64,000 nucleotides of DNA, taken from contig CM056376.1 in assembly GCA_029718625.1 (NCBI GenBank), positions 112,232,112 through 112,296,111 on the forward strand, in the 5' to 3' direction. The position numbers and the translations under genes were made by a program. Below are positions 12,824 through 26,463 of the stretch, piece after piece (within the stretch, counting starts at the first letter, position 1; the number at the start of each line of letters is the position of its first letter). The stretch is from Synaphobranchus kaupii (Eukaryota; Chordata; Actinopteri; Anguilliformes; Synaphobranchidae). The notes under the pieces are model-generated. The model was given only the letters and a program-made list of their open reading frames with translations. It made no database searches and was not told the DNA's origin.

Positions 12824-13323
12824 NNNNNNNNNNNNNNNNNNNNNNNNNNNNNNNNNNNNNNNNNNNNNNNNNNNNNNNNNNNNNNNNNNNNNNNNNNNNN
12901 NNNNNNNNNNNNNNNNNNNNNNNNNNNNNNNNNNNNNNNNNNNNNNNNNNNNNNNNNNNNNNNNNNNNNNNNNNNNNNNNNNNNNNNNNNNNNNNNNNNN
13001 NNNNNNNNNNNNNNNNNNNNNNNNNNNNNNNNNNNNNNNNNNNNNNNNNNNNNNNNNNNNNNNNNNNNNNNNNNNNNNNNNNNNNNNNNNNNNNNNNNNN
13101 NNNNNNNNNNNNNNNNNNNNNNNNNNNNNNNNNNNNNNNNNNNNNNNNNNNNNNNNNNNNNNNNNNNNNNNNNNNNNNNNNNNNNNNNNNNNNNNNNNNN
13201 NNNNNNNNNNNNNNNNNNNNNNNNNNNNNNNNNNNNNNNNNNNNNNNNNNNNNNNNNNNNNNNNNNNNNNNNNNNNNNNNNNNNNNNNNNNNNNNNNNNN
13301 NNNNNNNNNNNNNNNNNNNNNNN
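12824..13323. other. Assembly gap (500 N)
   Basis: Exactly 500 N, a conventional placeholder length, so the true distance is unknown. Reading frames across it are meaningless. Confidence 0.99.
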
Positions 13324-14333
13324 GTGTCGGCTGCACTATACAGAGGCTAAACGGTGCATTTGCATTAGTGTTATCCCTCGAAATGATTACAGCGGCCATG
13401 TCCACCATCAATCTCATTAAAACAGCAAAGGCCTTTGCTGCGTTACTGTATTCATGAGAGAGAAGTGAAAGGCTTTCATTTTCATAACGTCTACTTTATA
13501 AGACGTATCGCACATGCAGGACTCCGCATCCATCTCTTTGTTTTTTTTTAATCTTTCAAAGACTGAAAGCCGACTTTAATGTGTAATATACAAACCTTTG
13601 TGTTTAAGTTCTACCCCTTTAAAAATAGAATTATTGATGCTTAAACAGAAGCAGTGGTCAGGAAATGCCTTGTTCTTTTGTTCTTATTGTATCTTATTAT
13701 CTGTTCAGATGATAATCCGTCAAGTAGAATTAAGACAACAATCAGTTTGCCAGACGGAATGACCATTTCACCCAAAAACCTTTACAATACATGGAAATAT
13801 ATGTTGATAGCTGGCAAGGAAAGTTATCAGAAGCAAGTGTACCAATCGTGTAAACGTCCTCATATTAACACACGTCAGTCTTATCAGCCAGCGGCTTATG
13901 AAGGAGCACTTTTTCTGAATGGAAACATATTTGAAAGAGTGAAAAATAAATGCCCACAGGACCTCATGGTTCATAATTCAGTGAAACACGCTTGCTGTAA
14001 ATAATCAGAGACATTACATTATATTACATTATGTAGCAATCCTCAAATCTGGCCAATGAGCATTGAGACCAGTAGTACTGTTAGTTTTGATTACTCCCCT
14101 CAAATCAGGACTGTTTTAAACCTGGGACACCAGGTGAGTTGCGTCTCTGGCCAATCAGTGACATGAATCGATTAATAAACTGTCAGGTAGAACAGAAAAC
14201 CAGCAGTACTACTGGCCTTGTGAGCCAGATTTTAGTGTCACTGCATTAAGTCATTTAGCAGAGAATTGAATCAAGAGTGACTTAAACAGTTAAACACGTC
14301 TAATTTTTTTTAATTTTTTTTGCTCATTTTTAG

Positions 14334-14521
14334 GTCCGAACGCAGAGATGCTCTACAGCATCGCGTCTGGAGACCCACTGTCCCAGTTCGTCATTGGTAA
14401 CCACGGCATCCTGAGGACCAGGCAGGCCCTGGATCGGGAGAGCCAGTCATTCTACAACCTGGTGATCAGAGTCCAGGACCTGGCCCCTTCCCCGGCAACC
14501 AGGTTCACCAGCACTGCACAG
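14334..14521 (+). CDS. fat4: fat4 exon (window exon 1): half of a cadherin repeat
   Basis: The acceptor is TTTTTAG before GTCCGAACGC and the donor is CAG|GTACAG. The exon enters with two bases completing a Gly codon, then reads [13 protein letters not shown] and [17 protein letters not shown], the middle of an extracellular cadherin domain with the usual LDRE motif. It leaves in phase 0 at FTSTAQ and continues into the next exon as [15 protein letters not shown]. The exon end and donor are the first unit of a 21-bp tandem repeat, so ten further donor-like copies follow in the same open frame. The native end is chosen because the next exon joins exactly at the conserved cadherin strand. The exon supplying the preceding first base was not found upstream. 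Confidence 0.88.
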
Positions 14522-17500
14522 GTACAGCACAGCACTGCGCAGGTACAGCACAGCACTGCACAGGTACAGCACAGCACTGCACAGGTACAGCACAGTACTG
14601 CACAGGTACAGCACAGCACTGCACAGGTACAGCACAGCACTGCACAGGTATGGCATAGCACTGCGCAGGTACAGCACAGCACTGCACAGGTACAGCACAG
14701 CACTGCACAGGTATGGCATAGCACTGCGCAGGTACATCATAGCCTACACAGTTATGACACAGCCTGCACAGGTGTAAACTGCAGCCCAGGCTGAGGTCCC
14801 TGGGAGGGGGGTATTCCAGTGCTCAAGGCCAACCCTCCCGGACCAGAGAGATGTAGGTCTCCTGGCCTTACTGCTGTTAATTCTACTATTTAACTAATCA
14901 CGGTCTTCATTTAACCTTGATAAGTTAGAATCAGGTGTCTTCGTGCTGGGCTAAAACAAAAACCTGCGCCCACACCGGCCCTTTTTGGATAAGATTGAAC
15001 ACCCCTTGAACACACTCTGAATCCTTGTCATGTCCTGATGGTCTTCATCACATTGACAGGTGTCGATCATCCTGCTGGACGTGAACGACTGCCCGCCGGC
15101 CTTCACGTCTCAGAAGATGACGTACGTGCAGGAGAACACGCCGGTGGACACAGTGATGTTCACAGCCCAGGCCTTGGACTCGGACAGCGGGCCCAACAGT
15201 TACGTGCAGTACTCCCTGCGCGGGCCCTTCGGGAACAAGTTCAGCATCGGCACGGTGGACGGGAGCGTGCGATTGGTGGGCGAACTGGACCGCGAGGAGC
15301 AGTCCAACTACACGCTGACCATCGTGGCCACGGACAAGGGCGACCCGCCGCTGTCCTCCGCCATGGACGTCACCGTGAACGTGCTGGACGTCAACGACAA
15401 CGCGCCCAGCTTCTCGCAGAATGTGTACGACGTGGAGATCGAGGAGAGCACGCTGACGGGCGCCGACGTGCTGCAGGTGTCCGCGGGCGACGCCGACGAG
15501 GGCACCAACGGGCAGATCCGCTTCGCCATTGCCGCCGGCAACGGCAATGGAGACTTCCGGATAGACTCTGTGACCGGGGCGATCTCGGTGGCCAAGCAGC
15601 TGGACCGGGAGGTCAGGGCAGCCTATTCTCTGGCGGTGCAGGCAGCCGACCGTGGGAGCAGCCCCAGGATCGACCGCGCCACTGTCAACATCGTGCTCCT
15701 GGACATAAATGACTGCACGCCCGTGTTTGAGCTGTCCCCTTATGCCGTCAGCGTGCCAGAGAACCTGAAAAACCTGCCCAGGACCATCCTGCAGGTCAGT
15801 AATCACAACCTACCAAACCTGCCCAGGATCGTCCTGCAGGTCAGTTATCACAACCTACAAAACCTGCCCAGGACCGTCCTGCAGGTCAGTAATCACAACC
15901 TACCAAACCTGCCCAGGACCGTCCTGCAGGTCAGTAATCACAACCTACCAAACCTGCCCAGGACCATCCTGCCGGTCAGTTATCACAACCTAAAATCATT
16001 ATTTCATATTCTGGTCTTCAACTTGAGAGAGTGACATGTTTGTTGTTTCTCGGAACAATCAATGCTGATTTATTTTTTGCACAAACAGGACAAAAAAATT
16101 GTGAAACCGTCATAATAATGATAAAATATTTGTAATGGTAGTACTTTAACCTTGTCATCTTGGTTTGGTGGGGAAATCAAAGTCTTAATTTTGTTCATCC
16201 ATATGGGTTCGGTATTATGGTGTTTCAGATAAACACCCACTTCCACTTCATTGTTCATTTAGGAGATCCAGCCCCACCCCTCTTACAGTCCCCCTCTTTA
16301 ATATCGCACCTGCACCCCCAGAACAGAAGTGACAGACACACTGAGGACCAGCGTCCCCAGTCCCCACACAGGAAGTCAACGAGTCCTGCATCCCCACACA
16401 GGAAGTTAGGGAGTCCTGCACCCAGGGTGTAAAATTGGCACCAGCCAACAGCCAAATGCTGGTATAATTTTGATTGTGGCTGCTAAGATTTTCTACTCTA
16501 GCAGCCATTTTGGCAGGTAATGAACCAGGTTGTTTGATATTGTAAAAGGTAATGTGGCTGGTAAAATGTTGAAAATGGCTGCTAGCAACTCTGGCCAGTG
16601 GGTGAAAAAGTTACTTTCATGCCCTGCCTGCACCCCCACACAGGAACTCAAGAGAGCCCTTCTTCCCCTGCATGTGATACCTGTGCTCTCTCTGACTAAG
16701 CACCTGTGCTGCAGGTGGTGGCCAGAGATGATGACCAGGGCTCCAACGGTCAACTGACCTATGTTCTAAGCGGGGGGAACGAGGACGGGGCGTTCAGCCT
16801 GTCCCCTGATGGCCAACTGAGCCTCACGCAGAGCCTGGACCGTGAGGCTCAAGACTCCTACACTCTAGTCATCACCGCCTCGGACTCCGGTAAGAAAACA
16901 GGGCGCTTTTTAAACACAGGATTCCTTCGCATTGTACACACGTTAATGAAATTTCATTGTTTGTTTAGACAGAATAATTGAGGGAAAAAAAAAAATAAAC
17001 ACTATAAACAAAAACATATTTAAATGCTGACTGTTCTTGATTTTATGTAAGTTCGTACCATAGTGATGAATGTACATAACTTTTTTTCACAATTGTGTCC
17101 GACATCTTAAAACTATTAACTGGTGAACAAATTCCATTAATTATGGCACGTATCTGGAAAGGTTCACTTACTTATAGTCACAGCTAAGTATGTGGAGGGA
17201 GCGGTTCAGGCACGTCAATAAAACTAAATTATGATGTTGGAGGGCATGTTAAAGAATGTAGTGAACTATACCATTGCTTCTGCTGATGCTGCTGTTGCTA
17301 TTGTAGTTTATTGAAACGGTCAACACTCCACTTTGCTTCCACCAATGTAGAAAGAGTTCTGTGGTGACATCATAGTGCCCTAGCAATGATTGGCCAGATG
17401 TAACAAAGAGGGAGGGGACATACATTTGCCAGGGCTGCAGTGCACAGTTGACCTTGTCCACTGTGTGCAGTCAGTATCTTGGAGTATGTTTAAAACAGTA

Positions 17501-19032
17501 ACTCCAAGATGTTCTTTTGTTTAGAAACCCAAAACCCTGTTTTTGAAGTAAGTTAGGATTACTGCATGGAGTTTTAAACAAAAAACAGCTGTTCCTAAAT
17601 GCGTTGCTGTATTCGTTGTTAGGAACACGGACATGTTGAATATTGCTTATTTAGCCTTTTTTATTTAGTCAACTCGTGAAAGGGGCAGGTGCCTGTTTAA
17701 TCTGAAAACACTTCATTCATGTCATTTTTTCTCTGGAGAATAAAAGGGAAAATGTGCATCTCTCCATACCCTTTCTCCCTTAACTTTAGGAAATCGTGAA
17801 TGCCGATGTGATTTATTTCTGAATGCCGCTGTTTAGAACCAGCTTGCATCCTGCAAATGAGGTGTTCGACTAGCATAGTAGCTAGCGCAGGCTAAGGGAT
17901 GTGTTTATGTAAAAAAAATTATAAATTAGAAAGAGCTAAACAAGGCCTTGTGTTCTCTTTAGACAGGTTACAGAACTTTCCCATGAAACAAGAGAGGGAG
18001 AAGGGTGAGGAGAGGTATTTATGAAAAAGTGAAATATGAAAAATACCACAAATATCAAAAACAGTGATCAGCAGAGTATAAATTACCCTCTAATTCTTTC
18101 CTGGTGGATTTGTTTTTTACAGACAGTAGGGAAATGATTATCCCATTCAGCACCTGGCAAGGTAGACTATAGGCACTGACCGCTACTTCGAGCTCCCTTT
18201 CCGTGAGAGTTTTTAATCAGGGATATCCTACACCCGTCTGCTCACAGGCCAGAGAAAGATGAAAAGGAGCAGAACGACTTCAATGCGTTTGACCTACATT
18301 TTAAGAAAGATGTGGACTATGCATTTATATATATATATATTTCTTTTGTTCCATAGCTGTTCTGGAACAACACATTATTGACTCAAACAGGGCAGCATTG
18401 TAATGTTGTAACTGATGAAGCAGAAAGCAATACTTACGTGCTTCACAGACAATAGTGTTATCAGTAATTTTTTGGTCGTTTTGGATGAAATCCGTTTGGC
18501 TTGGCAGAAGAAGGCGGAGGGTCGCTGCCCCTTTCCAAACGCTTAGAGACTTTGGGCAAAGGAGAGAGCCATTATTAGTGGGAATTCCAGCTCTTGGGGC
18601 TAAGTGAAATCTGTGGTAAAATGGAGGGAAACCGAAGAGCTCTCCAGGTCCTGCTTCTCATAAGGGACTCCTGCCTGGACAGAGCCAGACTTGGCGCGTT
18701 CCTGTCATTATTCGGAGATCTGCGTCTCCTGGACCAGTTCAAGGCGCGAATGCAACATGCATCAAGGTATTTTACAAGGCGGCTCATTCGAGGGAACTTA
18801 GATTAAAAAAAGGGACCCTTGCAATGGAAAGTTGTTGGTGGTGTTTCTGAAGGGAAGGCGAGTCGTGGAGAGAGATAACGGCTGTGCAGTGTCTTGAGCA
18901 ACATTAGCCGAGAGCGTGTAGCTGCAACATAAAGAGTGCATGCAGGCATGCAATGAACCCTGCGCGGCTGTTTGCGATGCTCCGAGAATGCGGTGATCAT
19001 TCTCTACACTAGCACTCAATTTAAAGTGCCTA

Positions 19033-19063
<31 letters not shown>

Positions 19064-21208
19064 CACACATTGGAAACTATGGGCCTACTGTGCTACCTTC
19101 ATCTTTGTAAGACTAGACGTTTTTAACTAATGATAGCGTTTCCAAAGGAAGTGATGTCACCATTCCCAGAAACAAGATTGCATCACTTTCTTTAGCATGC
19201 TGAACTTTTTGTTGGCAACCCTATGTTAAAATCCCAAAGTGTCCCTTTCATTCATTGAAATACTTTGGAGGTTGATAAAAAAGGGTGTCCTGCAAATCCT
19301 TGAGAATTTTCCATGTTACTATTGTTGTTAATTTACCGTTACCCAACACAACAAGCATACTGTACGAAAGAAGAAATTTTGTCTGGATATCGATGAAAAT
19401 GGAGGCTTCGTTTATTACATTTGTATGAAATTGTAGGTAATCTGCAGGAATGCTAGTGGTTTCTAAGGGTTACATAAGTAATTAAAATAATGATTTGATC
19501 CAGGTCTGGTCCAGATTGCACATTAATATAAGCCTATGGTCCCAAGCAGCCCCTCTAGCACATGATGCTGAGCAGTCTAAGAGGGTGCAGGGGGACAGCC
19601 ATCTCTTTGTCTGATGGTCTTAAATCAGCATCACCTGGCAGCTCATTTAGGCTGGGGTGTGAATAAGCACACACACATGCACACACACACACACGCACGC
19701 ACACACGCACACACATGCACACGCATATACACACTCACACACCCAGCATCCCAAGCGGCACCCAGGAGAACAGTGGCAGTGTAGTGTACTCAGTTACTTT
19801 CAGTGTATTTTCTTGCTTAAGACCACAAACTACTGAATGTCCCTATTCCTGCCATTGTAAAGCATCTAAAATATCCTTCATTGCGCACAAAACGACCTGT
19901 GCCAATTGAAGACAAAAAACTTAAATAATATGAAAAAACTATCCCTGTAAGTAGCAGAAATTGAGAATTGTGGAAATTTACTACAACTCCAAGAAGTAAG
20001 AGATCAAATATTACTCCTAACTTGCCATGTATTTAAGAGATCTCACAAGGTATATTAACCATAAGAGCCAAAAGGAAACACACTACAACTGCAAGATAAA
20101 AACTCTAGATGGTGAACTAGAGTTTTGAGTGTCTGAAGTAACTCTCTTCTTCACGTTTGACATCATGAAACCAGTCTTGTTGCCCTGCTCTGTGCTTCAC
20201 AGAGCACCAACAGTATTGTGTTAAACATTAAACATTTACAACACTGTTAGCTGGCCATCTGGTGTAGTGCATTATCACTTTATTATTTTTATACAGTATA
20301 AATATATACTGTATCCAAGCAGCCGGCGAAAAAAGCCATACTTATATTACAATACTTTTATTAAAAACTTCTCACGGGTAGCTCCTGGAGAAACCATTGC
20401 CATTCCCCGATGGCCATAATTGTTTTATTTATTGGTTGCATGGACACACAGATGTGCCCTGTGTCTGCTAAGAATCGCAGCACCGAGCGTGCTCAGAACC
20501 AGCTGCTCCAATCGTCTGACAACACAACAGGACGCGTTTCAGCGAGGCTCTTTTGGGACTTTTTCATTTGTAGTACGTTTAATTAACTTGTTGACTGATG
20601 TTGACAGCCGGACTGAAGGAGGAACTCTTCGTTTGGGTTAAAAAAATTTTAGGAAGAGTTTTACAACCAGCGTTTTGAAAGATGCCAACTGTTACATTGT
20701 TCTGCGTAAAGTCTTGCATCCCGCCCCAGCTGGCCACGGACGATAATTCAGCACACAGTCATTTGGCCTTGATGCGCACTTTGTGAATTATAGGCAGGCA
20801 CCTTTCCGCCAATGTCGCGCTGTTGGTTATTGACCTGGTGTGCACTCAGAACAGCTGTGAGGGGAAAAAAAAGAAAGTTCCAGAATTTTGTGACTGTCCT
20901 CTTTCCAAGCGCGCTTTTTCCTCCTGGTCCCACATGCAGATGGCACTGGATGTGCGGTGAAACACTGTACATCGCCCGAGCTGAAGCGGTCCTACAGCCT
21001 CCTGGCCCCGTGCTGTTTGTGTGCGTGTGTGGGGGAGGGGGGGATCCCGCAAACAAAGTAACCAGGCAGCTCACATCTCAGTGCATCGTCAATGTCACAA
21101 TCATAGAGGATCTCAGAGGGGTTGTTCTGCTAAGCCATAATCTGCGTTTTTTTCTCTTTCATGTCGGCTGATTGCATTTTCAGCTACGCTCAACATCTGC
21201 GGGTCATT

Positions 21209-21252
<44 letters not shown>

Positions 21253-24200
21253 AGAGTGCATGGTTGGTCCATTTTCTTTTCAACCTGCTCTCCTCTTTTT
21301 ATGATGTAGCCTTCAAGGATGTAAAACTGATATAATTCCCTAAAGCCATAAAGGATGTTCTCTGTCTCAAAGACACAGTGTAAGCATTTCATCTGCTTTC
21401 ATAATTATTCAGCAATGTAAGATTGTGACATTGTAAGATTGTAACATAGTGATGGAGTGCTGCCCTTTGTGTCTGTGAACAGGGCAATGGAAGATGTTAT
21501 GAATGAATCACAATCAGAGCTGAATTTGATTTGGATTTGATTAACTTCATGCATTTGCCTGTGGGGCAATTTAAGGCACATTAACTGTACAGAGGCAAAG
21601 GTCTACGTTTGAGAATTCCATTGCGGTTAGAACTGGTAATTGGCAGTTTTGTTAGGTGAGTGAAAGTCAATTTTTTTAACGGTTAAAAAGTTTAATGCAG
21701 TTGTTTGCACTAATGTGAACATGCATCTAATATATTTTTTTCTGTATAATGCTAGGATTTTGGCTATGTTAAAATGCTTTTTTTTAAATTACACGCAGGT
21801 CTGAGAATTTCCCTGTGCTCAAAGAGTGTTGCTTTTCATCTGAGTGAGGTTCCTTAGTGATACAAGGAAAGAGCTGGAGGCCACCAAAGAAAATCCCTGT
21901 GTTGGTCTTGTGAGAAAACCAGTGGAAGACTTGAGGGACACCATGTTTGGTCATCCTCATGAAAGGAGAGGAGGAAAATCCTCTCTCCGCAGCCTATAGT
22001 GGTAGTTTTGTGTCATAAAGAAGAGGGGAAAAAAAAACATTCTTTCACGTCTTTGTGTGGGCCACAATGTTTGTACTTCTACTTTTCACAGCTAAATGAC
22101 TGCTTAGCAGATAAAGAATTTTAATGACCACCCCATTTAGAGTCCGGATCCTTTGTGCCTCACAATGGCTTTCATGAATCAAGGCCAGTAAACCTTCAGA
22201 TTTCTTAAATGCTTCCAGCTCGGTCGATCTTACTTCTGGTACTTGCAAGAGGATCTTTAAATATTTATCATGAATATATTAGTATTGGAAAAAATGTGCG
22301 GGGACTGATTGTTTCTCACCTTCTTGAACTCCAGTTGCTAGCGCGTAATACGCTTTAGCACATTGAAATCATTTGATGTTAAAGGCAAGCTGATTTTTTT
22401 TGATAAATTAAATACCCTATAAAAGTATGGTCAGGACTTACCAAATCACCCTCCAAATTTGCCAGAATAAACTCTTTAATTGCATTGTTTTGTGTACTTC
22501 TCAGTTTGGTCTAACAACAACATTAAATCTGACAAAGTAAAATATCAGGTTCCTCAAATAAACGTTTACAGACCTGTAACTTTCTATATCAACGTCTAGA
22601 AATTGCACAACCTCAACCATTGCTTGAAGACAATATTGGTATAAATAGTTTTCAAACTATCTAATATATCTAATAAGGTTTTTAAGAGGCAGTGTGGCAT
22701 GGTGATTAGTGTTGAGAGATAAATCTCTGGCCAGTTACTGCAAGTCTCCAGGCTCGTTTTATTTCCACCGTGTAACATTCACCAAGGCCATCACCTAGAA
22801 ATAGTTATGTTAAGTTCAGTTAAGTGGTACTAGTTCCAAGAGAAAACAAAGATGTAAAATGTAAGGGTCTTTTTTCATGAAAATTGTGGACTAGGGCCAG
22901 ATCATTTTGGAGCCAATTCCTTATGGAATTAGCTTACTGTAAGCATGGCGGATTTATGTGATATTACCAAATGACACAATGGAAAATGTACAGTTTTACA
23001 TACATCCAAAGCCCCATGCATTAAAGCTATTGAACAGTCAAATAAAATTTATAATAGAAAGCTGGATCGCCAAATAAAATATCAGTGAGACTTTGTGCAC
23101 AACCCAGGATGGTGCATCGTCCCACGTTTAAGTGGAAGGGAGGTACCCAACTTCCCCAGGGATATCTATCAAGAGCCTCTCTAAAGCATGTGGAAAGATC
23201 ATGCAAAAACATTCAGACCTATCCGTCCATAAAGAAGTGTGGGGGGAACCATTTTAAACATGCTTTACGAGAGAGGGAGAGAGAGAGAGAGATGCTGTAA
23301 CTACATCTCCACTTTAACTGCGGGTTTGAAATGTCCTCTTTGGCCGTTTTCGGCTTGTTTGTTGTGAGAGGAAGAAAGAAAACAAAAAGAGAAGATGGGG
23401 GGGGGGGAAAACCTTGTTTACCTCATTACGTTGGGTAAATCCAGAGCTTGGGTAACACACATACGGCTCTCAACTTTGCGGCCTATTCAGCCATGTTTGA
23501 GTGGAGAACATTAAAAGAAGCTTTGTTGCAAAGCAACGGACTCTCTGGAAGAGAAAAATGTTCACTCCAGCAAAATTGTGGGCTGTTTTTTTTTTTCTCT
23601 CTCTCTCTCTCTTTTCCAGCGAGTGATGGCGGGTTTTATGGACAGTGGCCCAGAGAGGCACAGTCAACCAGGAGTCTATAAAGCATAATTAACCATTTAG
23701 CCTTAAGCTCGGGGGTACGAATGGCTGTCTTGTGAATGAACACGTTCATCCATCTTCCTGGATCAACGTGCTGAACCTAACCAATAAAGGAAGCGCTGGA
23801 GGTAAACACCAGTCTTTATGCGACAGGGACCGGTGTACAGAGTTATGCACCTGTCAGTAAAATCACATTTCACTCAGGAGAATGATGATGACAAGCTCCC
23901 ATTTTTATTCTTTCGTACACTAATGCCACAAGAGACGCTGTTCTCTAACAAGTTCTCCCAAACAAGGGTAAGGGAGCAACGTTTCAACCGACCCAATCAC
24001 CCGCGGGTCAGAGGGAGAAAATGTAATGACGCTTGGCTCTGGGTTTTTAAAACTATTTTATGGATCCATTACTTATTGCATAGAAAAGTCACTCTGGGAT
24101 TTACCTCTTTTTCTTCCACAGGGGAACTGGTAATATAATAGTGAGTGTAATTATTTTCTTGACAAATAGTACCATGTATTTCTCACTTGATCCAGCATCA

Positions 24201-26424
24201 GTCGGATTATTTTTATGTGCGTGTAGTACGTGTGCTTTGTCACATACTGTACGGTTATCACGCCTGACGGGACGACGTTGTTCTAACCCCAAAACCCTTT
24301 CGCTGTGTGTCGAGTCTTTACGGGTTGTTTCTGCAAGGCAGATATTTTAATTATACACCATCCACCCCACCCGAAGGTCCCGTGGCTCGCCCCGTCAATC
24401 TACCCCACAGCTAATGTGATCCATCCCTCAGCAATGTACACTAATAAAGTGCTTAGACTTGGCCATATGTTCCTGCGAGACGACGGTTTACAGCGAGGGT
24501 TTTAGGTGGGCTTAGAAAGAGAGCCGTCTGTGTGGGTGTGTTTAAGGTGAAGCCGGGAGACAGATGGACGCAGCAGGGAGTACTGTGTCATGCGGCCGGG
24601 GTGTTTTGTGTGATCAAACAGGTGTAGGACCCTGCAAAGGGGTCGATAGGCCATTGTGGATTGATTACAGTAAGGTCATCATATAAGATTTTGTGCAAAG
24701 TTTGATGCAGGACATCTAAACTGAGATGACCTGACCTGACCTGACCTGAGCCGGGGGAGTAAGATACTGTGGAAATGCATTAGCTTAAAGTGCATCAACT
24801 CTGCTATTTGGAATGTTTTTTTTTCTTCAAAATTCGAAGTCAGTGTTCTAGAACGCTTTCAGTTACCGATAGTGATTGTTACATCAGCATGAGAATGTTC
24901 AGTTAAGAACATTCTAATCACATATTTGTGATCTTACACCTTAAAAAGTTCAGTCGCGTTTTTACAGGACACTCCAAGTCAATTGGCCCTGAAAGTGTTG
25001 CATTTTTTTTTAACTGTGCAAAAAGGAACGGTGGAGGAGCTGTGTGACTGTTGACTTCCACCCCGCCATGGCTGCCATTGACATTTACTCTCATCCAAAT
25101 GGCATCAGTGTGCAGTTTCTGCGCTGCGGATCTGGCGGGCTGTGAGGTCACGTCAGGACAAGGATTGGGGCCCAACGTGTGTCAGCAGCCTCAACCAAAT
25201 GGCCCATTTCTTTTTATTTTTTTTTGGGGGGGGGGGGGGGTGGGGCAGGGTGTAGTGCGAATCTTGGATGAGGAATACTGTCTCATGAAAAAAACTCTTC
25301 TCTTTTTTTTCCTTTTCTTCTGCGCTGATTGGAACAGCACATTTTTTGTACTTAAAACTTTTATTTCTTTTGCTCAGTTCGGGTGACGGATTTTGATGGT
25401 ATCCACTGTGTACACACAGCACATTTAACACTGCTTACATTTCCTGGAAAAACAGTTTATAATAAAAAGGGGGGGAGAGAAAAGCCCTGTGGGAATGTAT
25501 ACAGTTTATCTCTTTAAAGAGTCGGGTTACGGTTACATTACATATTTCACTCTTAAGTAAACTGGAAGGAAATTTAGCCTAAAAGCACTGGTGAGGGACG
25601 GGACAGGCCACTGGGCCTCATTAGTCTGGACTGATCGTGATGAAAGGATTGTGGGATACAGTATTAGGCTGACTGTGTAGGTGTGAGTTAGTGTTGTGTG
25701 TGTAACTGCGCGTGTGTGCAGGTGTGAGTTGTGTGTGTGTGTGTGTGTGTGCTACTGTATGTGTGATTGATCTGTGTGTGTGCTGTGTATATATGTGAAT
25801 AAACTGTGTGTGCGCATGCATGCATACATTCATGTCCAGAATAATACCTACTGTAATGGCTACTATTGTATGTATACAATATGGCTGATTACCTGTGTAT
25901 ACACCTTCTTTTGGGTCATCTTTATCTAGGGTGCCAATACTTCAGTACCTGTCCATATGTGTTAGCGTGGTGAAAATGGCTGTAATCCATTCTCTTATGT
26001 TTTGAAAACTGCAAATGAGAACAGTGCGATGGATAGGATTGATTAATTTTCTGTTGAGATTCAGAGAGAGGTACTTCCAGGCTGCCTAGTGGCGGGTGGT
26101 GTAAGCCCCGCCCAGCACGCGCTCGCTCCACTGTGAAATAGCAGGAAAAGCCACAGCACCAGATGTGCGCTCTGCCACCCGCCAATCGTCATGGAGATGG
26201 AATCTGGAGTAAGGCCCATCTGAAAGGCACTCCACGGGACGGTGTTACCCTCACCCTGCCCTAAGCTGCTATGCCCCGCCCTGCCCCACCCCATTCTGCA
26301 CCCTGGTATCTCCCCAGAGTCCCAAGGTCACTGGGAAGCATGGGGCAAATGCTAAAAAAAAGAGGGAAGAAAAAATAAAGAGTTGAAAAAGGTTTTGCGG
26401 TTTCATGCTAACTTGTAAATAGTG

Positions 26425-26463
<39 letters not shown>

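Larger units (their letters stand above)
1..14333. other. Region upstream of the first recognisable exon (probably fat4 intron)
   Basis: No convincing exon was found on either strand. The region holds microsatellites, a 43-bp minisatellite, a GA-rich satellite, SINE-like fragments, a decayed LINE and an N gap, each listed separately. Because the exon at 14334 needs an earlier fat4 exon, this stretch is most simply the preceding intron. The first bases (TGGCTGGGTGAGTGC) contain a donor-like GGTGAGT, but too little sequence precedes it to call an exon. An undetected short exon, or one hidden in the N gap, cannot be excluded. Confidence 0.6.

Noticed and set aside
12701..13457. Open frames spanning the first N gap
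   Set aside because: They consist mostly of unknown bases and carry no recognisable protein at either end.
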